In this document: positions 17,003 to 26,116 of the stretch, in pieces | Layout: every line of letters starts with the position of its first letter | How positions within the stretch are numbered: the stretch's first letter is position 1 | Origin: CAZFBA01 sp964517135 | Lineage (GTDB): Bacteria > Cyanobacteriota > Vampirovibrionia > JBFMGH01 | Reading direction: 5' to 3' | Length of the DNA: 64,000 nt | Assembly: GCA_964517135.1 (NCBI GenBank) | Contig: CAZFBA010000003.1 | Coordinates: 124,001 to 188,000 of the forward strand | Notes under the pieces: generated by a model | Databases searched by the model: none | What the model was told of the DNA's origin: nothing | Seen by the model: the letters and a program-made list of their open reading frames with translations, nothing else | Program-made: the position numbers and the translations under genes

Positions 17003-17651
17003 TGTTTTTCCTTTCAGTTTTATTATATTTTATTCCATCAAAGAAAATTTCCAGTGCATACACGGCATCAGAGGCCATAAGTTTTTTAATATCATCAATA
17101 CCTTTGTCCTGATTATTTGAGACAGAATATTTAAACGCATATGGTGGATAAAATGCGACCAGCATTAAATATAGCATATCTGAAATTCTTTTATAGTCAG
17201 CATATTCAGACATTTCACCGTTTTCAGCTGAGTTTTTAAGGAGTTTAGCAAGAATTTCTTTTCTTTTTTCTATAAGATATTTGAATTTCTGATTAACTTG
17301 ATATCTTGTATACATCAACCTGATATGTGTATCCACCTGAGTATTGGCCATTTTAAAGACTTTTAAGATGTCTTCAAGAATTATTTCTTTTATAGCATTT
17401 AAATAAGGGGGTGACAGCTGTTCTATTTTCTCTTCAATTTCCTGAATACGTTGTTTGCCAAACCGCTCAATTATGGCGTGTAATATTTCCTGTTTGCTGC
17501 TAAAATCGATGTATACACTGCCTTTTGCAATCCCTGCCTTGTTTGCAATCTGTTCTATAGTGGTTTTTTCAAATCCATTCTGGCTAAAAAGCTTTTGTGC
17601 TGCGTTTAGGATATCTTCTTTCCGGGTGATTTGTTCTTTTTTGCGTGCCAT
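16992..17651 (-). CDS. TetR-family transcriptional regulator
   Basis: 219 residues with an N-terminal helix-turn-helix of the TetR type (residues 10-55, 'GFEKTTIEQIANKAGIAKGSVYIDFSSK'-like order of elements) and a ligand-binding helical C-terminal domain. First gene of the six-gene efflux operon and the likely local repressor, with two palindromic sites just upstream. The E. coli ybhGFSR system is likewise associated with a TetR regulator, CecR (YbiH). Confidence 0.93.
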   Translation of the reverse strand: MARKKEQITRKEDILNAAQKLFSQNGFEKTTIEQIANKAGIAKGSVYIDFSSKQEILHAIIERFGKQRIQEIEEKIEQLSPPYLNAIKEIILEDILKVFKMANTQVDTHIRLMYTRYQVNQKFKYLIEKRKEILAKLLKNSAENGEMSEYADYKRISDMLYLMLVAFYPPYAFKYSVSNNQDKGIDDIKKLMASDAVYALEIFFDGIKYNKTERKNNEA

Positions 17652-17697
17652 TCTGGTATCCTGTTTTTAAAATTCATTTAGAATAGTATGATACAAA

Positions 17698-17759
17698 TTA
17701 ATGACTGAATACCGTTTCCGGTCATTAATAATAATTGACCAAAATTATTTTCTGGTCAA
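17698..17759 (-). promoter_or_regulatory. Two TetR-type operators and promoter of the efflux operon
   Basis: Site 1 (17698-17728): TTAATGAC and GTCATTAA flank a central region that is itself dyad-symmetric. Site 2 (17735-17759): TTGACCA and TGGTCAA with an 11-base centre. On the minus strand TTGACC (17759-17754) can be a -35 with AATTAT at 17 bases as -10, so site 2 would cover the promoter. A related ATTGACCGGTCAAT site lies at 39462-39475. Confidence 0.6.
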
Positions 17760-17846
17760 TAAAAAGTTAAAAAATTGTATCAAAACCAATACTAAATGTT
17801 TATTGCCTTTAAGCAGTCCATTAAAGAATCCTAATGGGCAATGTCT

Positions 17847-19364
17847 TTACCCGGCTGTTTGTTCGGTGTCAGGTTCAATTAATGACTCTGTCAACTCTAG
17901 CTGCGGGAAAATCTTACTAAAATGTGCGTAATAAACTGTCATAGTAATTGCTTTTGAGAAGGCTCCAGGATATTTAAACAAGCTAATAAAAAACAATTTC
18001 CAGTAATATTTGCGGTGTTTCTGTATAACACCAAGTACACACATTGATTTAAGCAGTGCCAGGATGTGATTAAAGGTAATACGTTCTTTGTTATAGGCTT
18101 TATAATTACTTAAGAATGTTTGTACCCGCTCATAATATTTCTGAGGAGAATAAACACTTGCAATAATGCTCTCATATCCTTTAATGAGAGTATCTACATC
18201 AATTTTAGGTAAAAAGTTAATTGAAAAATCAGTATTATTACCAGAACTATCTGATATCAGGCGATTTTCATTTTTTAGTCGTTCATAAAGCCTTGTGCCG
18301 GGCAGAGCCTGAAGCAGACCAACCATAGCAACTACTACGCCAGTTTTCTGTATAAACTCAATCTGGCGTGCAAAGATAGTAGTATCATCACTATCAAAAC
18401 CTACAATGAATCCACCTGATACTTCTATGCCATAATGCTGAATTTTGTTTACTGATGATACCAGGTCACGATTGCTGTTTTGAAACTTACCACATTCCTT
18501 AAGGCTTTCAACTGAAGGTGTTTCAAGGCCTACAAAAACTGAATCAAAGCCTGCATCACGCATAAGCTCCATTAATTCTTTATCATCTGCCAGATTTAAA
18601 GAAACTTCTGTCATAAAACGCAGTTTCTGGCCAGTCCACTTTCTCCAGCGTATCAATGCTTTTAAAAGGCTTTTGGTTAGGGCTTTATTACCAATAAAAT
18701 TATCATCAACGATAAATATGGGGTTTTTCCATCCCAGCCTGATAAGGGCATTGAGTTCTTTTATAACCTGAATAGGCTTTTTAGTTCTGGGTATTTTTCC
18801 ATTAAGTTTAACTATATCGCAGAATTCACAGTCAAAGGGGCACCCTCTGGAGTATTGTACAGGCATTTTCATATAGTGTTTAAGGTTTATTAAATTCCAT
18901 TGAGGGACTGGTGAAAGCTTTATGTCAGGTTTAATCTCTGAAGTGTATACTCTTTGTGGATTACCATTTTTAAGATCTTCTAAAAAGAGTGGCAGGGTAA
19001 TTTCTCCTTCATCAAGTATAAAATGATCCACCTCGGGGTATTCTTCATAGAGGCTTGAAAATAGTGGCCCGCCTGCAACCACTTTAGCTCCACAGGCTTT
19101 ACACCTTGCTATAATTTCTTTAACAGATTCTTTCTGTGAAATCATTGCACTGATAAAGACATAATCAGCCCATTGAATATTTTTATCCTTAAGTTTAGAG
19201 ACATTCATATCAATGAGTTTCTTCTCAAATTTTTCTGGCAGGATAGAAGCTATAGTTAATAGGCCAAGAGGCGGCAATAATGCTTTTTTAGAGATAAATT
19301 TGAGTGAATGCTTAAAGCTCCAGAATGTTTCTGGAAAACCGGGATATACTAATAATATTCGCAT
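17847..19364 (-). CDS. B12-binding-domain radical SAM protein, HpnP-like family
   Basis: 505 residues: an N-terminal cobalamin-binding-like Rossmann domain (1-140), a radical SAM core with Cys-x3-Cys-x2-Cys (CPFDCEFC) near residue 175, and a C-terminal DUF4070-type helical region. Sequence order and the opening 'LVYPGFPETFWSFKH' resemble hopanoid C-2 methylase HpnP and its many uncharacterised relatives. No hopanoid gene (shc, hpn) is in the window, so the substrate is unknown; lipid methylation is only one option. It precedes the tetR operon on the same strand but is separated by 195 bases containing the operators. Confidence 0.85.
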   Translation of the reverse strand: MRILLVYPGFPETFWSFKHSLKFISKKALLPPLGLLTIASILPEKFEKKLIDMNVSKLKDKNIQWADYVFISAMISQKESVKEIIARCKACGAKVVAGGPLFSSLYEEYPEVDHFILDEGEITLPLFLEDLKNGNPQRVYTSEIKPDIKLSPVPQWNLINLKHYMKMPVQYSRGCPFDCEFCDIVKLNGKIPRTKKPIQVIKELNALIRLGWKNPIFIVDDNFIGNKALTKSLLKALIRWRKWTGQKLRFMTEVSLNLADDKELMELMRDAGFDSVFVGLETPSVESLKECGKFQNSNRDLVSSVNKIQHYGIEVSGGFIVGFDSDDTTIFARQIEFIQKTGVVVAMVGLLQALPGTRLYERLKNENRLISDSSGNNTDFSINFLPKIDVDTLIKGYESIIASVYSPQKYYERVQTFLSNYKAYNKERITFNHILALLKSMCVLGVIQKHRKYYWKLFFISLFKYPGAFSKAITMTVYYAHFSKIFPQLELTESLIEPDTEQTAG

Positions 19365-19750
19365 AAATTTCTTTCTTTCTGGTGGGTTAAAAACAATTAT
19401 AAGTTAATGCACAAATTGAATTTACTTAGTGTCTACAAGTGGGTTAAAATCCTTTAAAAATAAATATGCATCATATGTATATTATATAGTAAAAAAGGCT
19501 ATTAACAAGAACAGTATTTTTTAAAGTTTTTATTAATAGGCCAGAATGTCCATTACACAGGCAAAGCATAATTTTAAAGTTTTATATTCAAAGAAATTTT
19601 TTTCAGTATTAAAAAATCATTCATTTAAATGATATTACAATTAGTTTACAAATGCACCTATTCAACAAATATTTATTATAATATTTGTAATGTATATTCA
19701 TAATGTTGTTGAAAACTGTAATTCAATCTGAGTAAGGAGTTCAAAGATCT
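19365..19750. other. Divergent AT-rich intergenic region
   Basis: About 386 very AT-rich bases between divergent genes, so it should contain promoters for both. No clear consensus pair, hairpin or reading frame was found. Confidence 0.4.
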
Positions 19751-20299
19751 ATGGCCATATTCAATGCACCCGGAGAACAACAAACATCCCTCAAAAAATT
19801 AAAAAGATCTCATGCTACAAACCCTTCAAATACTTATTATACAACTATAAACGCAGGTGCCAATCATTCAATTAACTCTTTGCCACTGTCAGGTTATCGC
19901 AAAGATATCCGAAATCTTCCAATTTATACCCAGTATGATATACCCGAGTCACATAAAAGAATTGCAGACAGTTATCTTTTCGTTAGTCGTGTATTTGGTA
20001 CGCCTGTTGTGCATAGCTCTCTGACAGAAGAAGAGAAGAAACACCTCATGAGATTTGATTTCTATACTCTTGAATATACAACATCACACCAGATGGAACA
20101 GGAACTCACTTTCCTTAAGAAATGGTCAAAAGAGAAAGATAAAGACCTCAGAGAAGCCGCTGATAAAGTACTTCAAATACGCTCAAAAGAGCTCAAGCAC
20201 ATTATAGCAACCAATTATGTAACAGTAAAAAAAGATTTCTACGATGGCTACAAAGTTCTTGATAGATATTTTAACGCCATATCAAAATACTCAAAGTAA
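19751..20299 (+). CDS. Hypothetical protein, 182 aa
   Basis: Soluble protein with a polar, Ser/Asn/Thr-rich N-terminal 60 residues and a helical, charged remainder. No signal peptide or known motif. A perfect AAGGAG lies about 11 bases upstream of the ATG, and a good terminator follows, so it is very likely a real monocistronic gene. The function is unknown. The style resembles conserved hypotheticals I associate with Melainabacteria, from memory only. Confidence 0.7.
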   Translation: MAIFNAPGEQQTSLKKLKRSHATNPSNTYYTTINAGANHSINSLPLSGYRKDIRNLPIYTQYDIPESHKRIADSYLFVSRVFGTPVVHSSLTEEEKKHLMRFDFYTLEYTTSHQMEQELTFLKKWSKEKDKDLREAADKVLQIRSKELKHIIATNYVTVKKDFYDGYKVLDRYFNAISKYSK

Positions 20300-20328
20300 C
20301 AAAGCACTATCAACCTCTAATCGTCAGT

Positions 20329-20360
20329 GGGCTGATGCTTTTCAGCCCCTTTGCTTTTGC
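20329..20360 (+). terminator. Intrinsic terminator
   Basis: A 7-bp stem (20329-20335 GGGCTGA with 20342-20348 TCAGCCC) followed by a pyrimidine-rich CCTTTGCTTTT, 30 bases after the stop of the preceding gene. Confidence 0.65.
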
Positions 20361-20536
20361 AGGCTAAATATGTTAAAATATATTACAAACAGGTAAGTAT
20401 TTTCGTAGTATATCTAAATGTACATTAAAATTCGTCGACAATCCTTGTAGAATAAATAATTAGTTGAGGAAGAAAAAAGAATATTCTTACATCAAGCACA
20501 TCAGTCAACCATAGCCCAGATGAGGAAAAGCTTTAA

Positions 20537-23500
20537 ATGATTCCAGCACGCCTGAAACTCGAAAATTTTATGTGCTTTTCTAATATAGATATAGATTTTA
20601 GCGGTCTAAAAACTGTATGCCTTACCGGCAAAAACGGTTCAGGCAAAACTTCTATTCTGGACGCTATTACCTGGGCACTGTGGGAAAAAGCACGATCCAA
20701 AAGCGAGAAACTCATTAAACTCGGCAGAAATAACATGAAAGTCGAGCTGGAATTTTCAGTAGAAGGAACTAAATATAAAATAATTCGCTATTTTAGAAAA
20801 GGATCCTATAATAAAGGTCGCAAGCAAGCTAAAAACCTGCTGGAATTCTTTATGTATAACAGCAAAATTAAATCCTGGCAGCCACTGACAGGCAATAAAT
20901 ATGAAGAAACTCAGGAAAAGATAGTCAACACAATTAAAATGGATTTTGATACCTTCATCAACAGTATATACATACGTCAGGGCTCACCAGATTCATTTAT
21001 TACTAAATCTCCTGAAGAAAGAAAGTCTATACTGGCTGATATACTCGGGCTGGGAGAGTATGAAAAGCTATATAAACTGTCTTTAGAAAAAGCCAACAAA
21101 CTCGAACAGGATGCTAAAATACTCAAAGAGCAGATCAACGAAGGCGAAGTAAGACAATTTTCTCTGAAAAAGCTTAAAACCGAAAAAGAAAACATACTGA
21201 CAAAAATTCATTCTATTCAGGAACAACTGGAAAAAACCCTGAAAGAAAAAAAAGCACTGGAAGCCAAAAATCGTCACTACAGCGTTTTGCTGGAAAAGAA
21301 AAATCTCTATATCAATATTAAAAACCGGTATGAAGATGATATACACATAACAGGCCAGTATGTCGAGAATTTGCGAAAATCAAAGGTACGCTTTAAAGAG
21401 ATGACATCACTTGAACACGTTATAGAAAAGCAATATGAGCATTATCTAAATCAAAAACAACTGCTGAAAGATCTCGATCAAAAAGAAAAAGAATATCACG
21501 CACTCAAAGACAGGCTTATAGAATACGGCAGCAAACAGATGATACAGCGCTACAGCGCAGAACATGAGTATAAAAAACTCTGTGAAGAACTCGATGAAAA
21601 GCAACATCAGATAAATATTTATCGCCAAAGAGTCGAAAAGGCAGGCGAAATACAGCGCCAGTATCTTGAATATAAAGATATAAAAGACAAAATTGATAAC
21701 CTTGATCGATTTAAAGCTGAACGATGTGACCTTGAAGTTAATATTGCACGGCTTGAAACAGCCGTCAAAGAACAAAGAGAACATTTAAAAGATGAAGTCG
21801 CCCGGATAAAAATAACTGTCGATGAAATCGATAAGAAACTTGAAGCCAGAACAGAACTTGAAGAAAAGATTTCACTTCTCGAACAGGAAATAAAACAATA
21901 CGATAAATATGAAGCAGAACTTGAGCGTATTCGAGAAAAAGGCCTTGCACAGCGAGAAATAGTTATTGACAGAGTTAATAAGAACTCTTTTCACGAGCTG
22001 AATCTCGATAAACTCAAAGATAAAATTGAATTGCTACAGAAAAACAACGCCAGAATAAACTGCCCGACCTGCGATGGAAAAGTATTAAAGCCAGATGACC
22101 TCATTAGAAAACTTGAATTCGAAATTGATAATATTATGATTCACGTGGAAAACAATGAAAACGATATTTCTCTTGCTGAAGATGAAATTAAATTCTATCG
22201 TGTAGCCTATAAAGAGAAAAAGAAATACCTTGCGAAACGATCCAGTTTAATGTTTGAGCTTGCAGAACTCAAAGCACTGCATAAAAATCTGGAAATAGAA
22301 GAACAAAATAAAGCTAAACTGCTGGATGAAGTTAATTCCATTAATAATATGCTTGAAACAGATATTTTTGCTGAAGAAGAGCGTGTGCAACTGATGGTTC
22401 TCTATGACCGCAGAAAACAACTCGAAGACCTTATGGCTAATTATCCTCAAATGAAGGAAAAACTGGAAACACTCTCGTTTACTGAAAAAGCCCTTAAGGA
22501 TATAGAAGAGGCAAGAAAGCAAATCAAACGCATAGAAGCAGAATTGCCCTATTACACCATGTCTAAACGTACACTGGAAAAAGAAATTAGCTCTAAAAAT
22601 AATAAACCAGATAATGATGTTGCAAATGATGTCTATAACAAGCTTCTAGCACTCAACTATAACCTTGATACTCATATAAACCTCCGGCAAGAACTCGCTA
22701 ACTCACAGCAAATAGAGTATGATTACATTGAACTCCAATTCGCCAGACAACACCTGCCAGAACTGGAAAATAATATTATCAAAATAGAAACCTCTCTCGA
22801 TAAGTATCTTGAAGAAATAGACCGTCTTAATACAGAAATAAGTAAGCTAAGTCAGGAATTTGATGACTCAGAAGACCTGAGAAAAAAACTCGAAGAGATT
22901 AATAATACCTGGAACATACTAACAGAAGACCTTCAAAAATATAATATCGAACTGGCTATCTTAAATGAACGAATTTCTGTTATTGATGAATCGCTTAATA
23001 CCGTTAAAGCAAAGAAAATTGAACTGGATAAACTAAACAAAGATATCGAAGAATACCATCAACTGGCTGTAGCATTCGGCAAAAAAGGTATACAGGACAT
23101 TATTATAGAAAACTCATTGACTGAAATAGAGACAGAAGCCAACAAATACCTAACTAAATTGACTGATAATGATATGAAACTTTCTTTGAACTCATGTAAA
23201 AGTAATAAAACCAGCACATATAACGACAAACTGGATATCTATATTGCTGATAACCAGGGCACCCGTAGTTATGAGCTTTATAGTGGCGGTGAAACTTACA
23301 GAATAAACCTTGCTATACGACTTGCAATGGCTAAACTTCTGGCCAGAAGTCGTAATGTTAAATTGCAATCGCTTATTATTGATGATGCATTTAATTCAGT
23401 TGATCCGGCTGGTCAAAAAAATGTCATTGATACGATTAACAGTATCAAAGGGGAGTTTGACCTTGTATTGCTTGTTGCCAGCCAGAAATTAGCCGAAACC

Positions 23501-23566
23501 AGCTTCCCGGGAAGAATCGAAATCTCTAAAGAAGCCGGTGAATCTTCAGTTGAAGTTGTTGCATAA
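20537..23566 (+). CDS. sbcC: SbcC/Rad50-type SMC ATPase
   Basis: 1009 residues. The N-terminal half-ATPase has Walker A GKNGSGKTS (31-39); long coiled coils follow on both sides of a zinc hook CPTC (Cys509, Cys512); the C-terminal half has signature SGGE (916-919) and a Walker B IIDDAFNSVD. The position of the usual catalytic Glu after the Walker B Asp949 is Asp950, a conservative change. SbcC works with the SbcD nuclease on hairpins and DNA ends; no sbcD is adjacent, though sbcD normally precedes sbcC. GAGGA lies about 10 bases before the ATG. Other SMC-like proteins are possible, but the CxxC hook at mid-chain supports Rad50/SbcC. Confidence 0.88.
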   Translation: MIPARLKLENFMCFSNIDIDFSGLKTVCLTGKNGSGKTSILDAITWALWEKARSKSEKLIKLGRNNMKVELEFSVEGTKYKIIRYFRKGSYNKGRKQAKNLLEFFMYNSKIKSWQPLTGNKYEETQEKIVNTIKMDFDTFINSIYIRQGSPDSFITKSPEERKSILADILGLGEYEKLYKLSLEKANKLEQDAKILKEQINEGEVRQFSLKKLKTEKENILTKIHSIQEQLEKTLKEKKALEAKNRHYSVLLEKKNLYINIKNRYEDDIHITGQYVENLRKSKVRFKEMTSLEHVIEKQYEHYLNQKQLLKDLDQKEKEYHALKDRLIEYGSKQMIQRYSAEHEYKKLCEELDEKQHQINIYRQRVEKAGEIQRQYLEYKDIKDKIDNLDRFKAERCDLEVNIARLETAVKEQREHLKDEVARIKITVDEIDKKLEARTELEEKISLLEQEIKQYDKYEAELERIREKGLAQREIVIDRVNKNSFHELNLDKLKDKIELLQKNNARINCPTCDGKVLKPDDLIRKLEFEIDNIMIHVENNENDISLAEDEIKFYRVAYKEKKKYLAKRSSLMFELAELKALHKNLEIEEQNKAKLLDEVNSINNMLETDIFAEEERVQLMVLYDRRKQLEDLMANYPQMKEKLETLSFTEKALKDIEEARKQIKRIEAELPYYTMSKRTLEKEISSKNNKPDNDVANDVYNKLLALNYNLDTHINLRQELANSQQIEYDYIELQFARQHLPELENNIIKIETSLDKYLEEIDRLNTEISKLSQEFDDSEDLRKKLEEINNTWNILTEDLQKYNIELAILNERISVIDESLNTVKAKKIELDKLNKDIEEYHQLAVAFGKKGIQDIIIENSLTEIETEANKYLTKLTDNDMKLSLNSCKSNKTSTYNDKLDIYIADNQGTRSYELYSGGETYRINLAIRLAMAKLLARSRNVKLQSLIIDDAFNSVDPAGQKNVIDTINSIKGEFDLVLLVASQKLAETSFPGRIEISKEAGESSVEVVA

Positions 23567-23700
23567 AACACTATTCAGATGAAATAAATAAGCAAATAAA
23601 CCATTTATAAAAATTTTAAAAGTGAAGATATGGATTAAACGAGCCGATTGGCCTGAGCTTTCAAGGCATAACTTTTCACCGGAATAAATCCACTTCGATA

Positions 23701-23740
23701 GCTCTGAATTCAGTTGCCTTTTGAGGGCAATCTGATATTA
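23701..23740 (+). repeat. Short dyad repeat G, copy 1
   Basis: Contains CAGTTGCCTTTTGAGGGCAA within a 40-bp match to the inverted sequence at 53795-53834. A related dyad overlaps the end of the gene at 5717. The core TTGCC / GGCAA can form a small hairpin. Confidence 0.5.
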
Positions 23741-23844
23741 TGACGTTTATTATACTAAACGACATAAAAAATTAAACAATTCTAAAAGTGCCCTATATTT
23801 TCTGAAATCTGATTACTTATGACGTTGATTATATAAGAAAGATC

Positions 23845-23929
23845 TCTGAATAATTTAAAAGTTCACAGATTCAAGAAATTAGTGTCGATATTGCTGGAAT
23901 CATTAATTTCTTAATTAATCAGAGGTTCC
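23845..23929 (+). repeat. Repeat family C, copy 2
   Basis: An 85-bp copy matching 1609-1686, with a few inserted bases in the centre (GTGTCGATATTGCTGGAATC). Same ends, TCTGAATAA and AATCAGAGGTTCC. It lies in the roughly 500-base gap between sbcC and the next gene, in which I see no other structure except repeat G. Confidence 0.75.
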
Positions 23930-24062
23930 AAGAGCTATTCTGAAAGTTTTTTTAACGTTTTTGAAAAAATTTAAAATTTATGCTTAAATATTAAAAATGC
24001 CATAAAAATAAGCCCATCTTATCTCTTCATCCACTAATACCTTCATCAACGGAGATTTAGCA

Positions 24063-24932
24063 ATGTTTAAAAACAATGTATTTTTAATTGTCGTATTTGT
24101 TATAGCCTTTTTAACGTTTTTTTCTCGCTCTAGCGGCTTACTGGCAAGTGCTGAAGAAAGTGAACCTCACTATCACGAAAACCTGATTGTTGAAACATTT
24201 AATATTAATAACTCTGATGAATATATAGACGATAATAGCCTCAAAGGAAAGATTGAAGAAACTGATTATGAATTTGTTACCTTTTATTTTATACCTGAAA
24301 AACCCTTCAGCAAACTAGAAGACCTTTCAACAAACAGCTCCATAAAAATTTCAGAATTAGAAGAAATTAAAATAGTTAAATTAGATCAATTAACACCAAC
24401 AGAAAGGCGATTAAAAAATATCGCAGGGTTTGTAGCTGTAGGAGGCATGGCTGTATCAACAAGTATTAACCGCTCTATGGGTGAGAAAAAAGCTCTCGGT
24501 AGAATAGCTGACAATTTTACCAGACCTATTGCCAGCCTTAAAGATGGATACAGGGCTGACGATGGGCAGTTTCTGGTCAATTATGTCGGGCATCCGCTTG
24601 AGTTTTATTTGCTATCAAGCTATTTAAAAGCCGATGGGGCATCAGATCTTGAAACATTTTTATTATGTCAGGCTGCAAACCTCAGCTGGGAATACCTGGT
24701 AGAAGGAACATATGTAAACCCATCACCGAAAGACCTTTTAACAGATACAGCCGGCACTATTGCAGGTATCATTCTCTATAAAACAGTACTCAGAAAACCA
24801 ATCGATTATGCCTACAATAAGATTTCAGGCATTAGAGACACCTACGGTATAGAATTAACCCCGCAAATAAATTATAACGCTAATACAAAAGGGGCTCTTG
24901 TTGGCATTAAGCTTAAATTTGCCACGAAATGA
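24063..24932 (+). CDS. Secreted protein with DUF3943-like region
   Basis: 289 residues with an N-terminal signal peptide (hydrophobic 6-30, cleavage likely near LLASAEE). The middle-to-C-terminal part, 'NYVGHPLEFYL...SWEYLVEG...DLLTDTAGTIAGI', follows the order of the DUF3943 family as I recall it: a His-Pro-Gly-type start, a W-E-Y/E-x-x-E centre, then a D-L-x-T-x-x-G segment. Members are envelope proteins of unknown function. The last residues (Y-N-A-N-T-K-G...K-L-K-F) look like a final beta strand of an outer-membrane protein. GGAGATTTAGCA precedes the ATG. Confidence 0.65.
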   Translation: MFKNNVFLIVVFVIAFLTFFSRSSGLLASAEESEPHYHENLIVETFNINNSDEYIDDNSLKGKIEETDYEFVTFYFIPEKPFSKLEDLSTNSSIKISELEEIKIVKLDQLTPTERRLKNIAGFVAVGGMAVSTSINRSMGEKKALGRIADNFTRPIASLKDGYRADDGQFLVNYVGHPLEFYLLSSYLKADGASDLETFLLCQAANLSWEYLVEGTYVNPSPKDLLTDTAGTIAGIILYKTVLRKPIDYAYNKISGIRDTYGIELTPQINYNANTKGALVGIKLKFATK

Positions 24933-24953
24933 TAAATTTTTTAAACTAAAATA

Positions 24954-24967
24954 GGGCTTTTTAGCCC
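24954..24967. terminator. Bidirectional terminator between convergent genes
   Basis: A 5-bp stem GGGCT / AGCCC with a TTTT loop lies between two convergent genes. It is flanked by AAAATA on the left and AATTTTA on the right, so weak U runs exist in both directions. Confidence 0.5.
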
Positions 24968-24984
24968 AATTTTATCAAATCTGT

Positions 24985-25368
24985 TTACTTAAGAAGTGCT
25001 CTAAGACGATTTTGCAACTCTGGTGATTGTTGTACAGCTGCTGCAAGCTGGTTAAATTCTTCCAGAGTAAATGTTGAATTTTTAACAACTTTTACCATTT
25101 CATCCTGCATTTGCTGCCTTAGAGGTTGCATTGATTCCCCTTTTTCCTGTGCGTTTTTAAGGGCGTTTGCATAAGAATTTTGAATTTTAATCAAATCATG
25201 TTGAACTTCAAGATAGTCTTTAAGTGTTTGATTTGATACTTCCTGTGCAGGTGTTTGTTGCTGAACTGGTGCTTGTTCAATGTTTTGAGGCTGGGGAGAC
25301 TGTGCACTGACTTTAGATACTGATGCTACAATAAGTGCTAGTAATAATAACAGTGAAAATTTTCTCAT
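24985..25368 (-). CDS. Exported DUF4168-like protein, 127 aa
   Basis: A signal peptide (residues 1-22, ending VSAQS) and a Gln/Pro-rich linker are followed by a roughly 75-residue helical domain. Its pattern (short helix with periodic Gln/Ile, then 'EEFNQLAAAVQQSPELQNRL') fits DUF4168, a small secreted family frequent in cyanobacteria and proteobacteria, function unknown. AAGAAGG lies 5 bases before the ATG. Confidence 0.75.
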   Translation of the reverse strand: MRKFSLLLLLALIVASVSKVSAQSPQPQNIEQAPVQQQTPAQEVSNQTLKDYLEVQHDLIKIQNSYANALKNAQEKGESMQPLRQQMQDEMVKVVKNSTFTLEEFNQLAAAVQQSPELQNRLRALLK

Positions 25369-25585
25369 AAGAACCTTCTTGTGTTATAGATAAACAACTT
25401 GACTAGTAAATCATATCTTCTGGGCGTTGTCAAACATGATTATAAATAAAGTTGGTATATTTAGCCTGTATTGCTCTGTGTAACACTTCAATAAAAACTA
25501 TTTTCAAATATACACAGTAAAATTTTACAATAAACAAAGGCTTAAGAAATATTTATATAATCCATAAACTTGACTTTATAAGCAT

Positions 25586-26008
25586 TTATGACGCATTCTT
25601 GTTTCGTTCTTCTTTAATCTTACGGCTTATTTTCACAAGAAAAATCAGAAAGAATAGCAAGATGACTCCCTGCCCGAGATAAAACACAAGGGTTAGCGGT
25701 GAACGCTTGCAATATTTGACTATTTTATCGTTTTTTGACCCTGTTTCAGCCAGCAGATAATACAACGGATCTTCTTTATATTGCTCACAGATATATTCAC
25801 TGGCTTTAAGCTCTTTTAACTTCTTTATTAGTGCAGAATCAGGCGATTTGGCACAAAAAATTTGTTCTTCAAACGCTTTGCATTTTTTATTGATAAAATC
25901 AGTATTCAGCTCATCAGCAAAAGATTTTAGCCCGGCAAAAGACAAAAATATGCCAGAAAAAATGAAAATAATTATTATTTTCAAGTATCTGAATCTGTTG
26001 AGTTTCAC
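25586..26008 (-). CDS. Hypothetical exported, membrane-anchored protein, 140 aa
   Basis: An N-terminal signal or anchor segment (10-30), a roughly 75-residue extracytoplasmic part with four Cys that could form two disulfides, and a C-terminal membrane helix (about 108-127) followed by a basic cytoplasmic tail. No family is recognised. The start is GTG, supported by a strong AAGGAGG 8-9 bases upstream. Confidence 0.65.
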   Translation of the reverse strand: MKLNRFRYLKIIIIFIFSGIFLSFAGLKSFADELNTDFINKKCKAFEEQIFCAKSPDSALIKKLKELKASEYICEQYKEDPLYYLLAETGSKNDKIVKYCKRSPLTLVFYLGQGVILLFFLIFLVKISRKIKEERNKNAS

Positions 26009-26116
26009 CTGATAAATCCTCCTTTTGCAATATAATAATTGCTCAGAGATAAAATTTCCAGCTTCTGATAGAATCAGTCTTTGCAGTTACCACTCAGCTG
26101 TTGTAGCTATAATATC

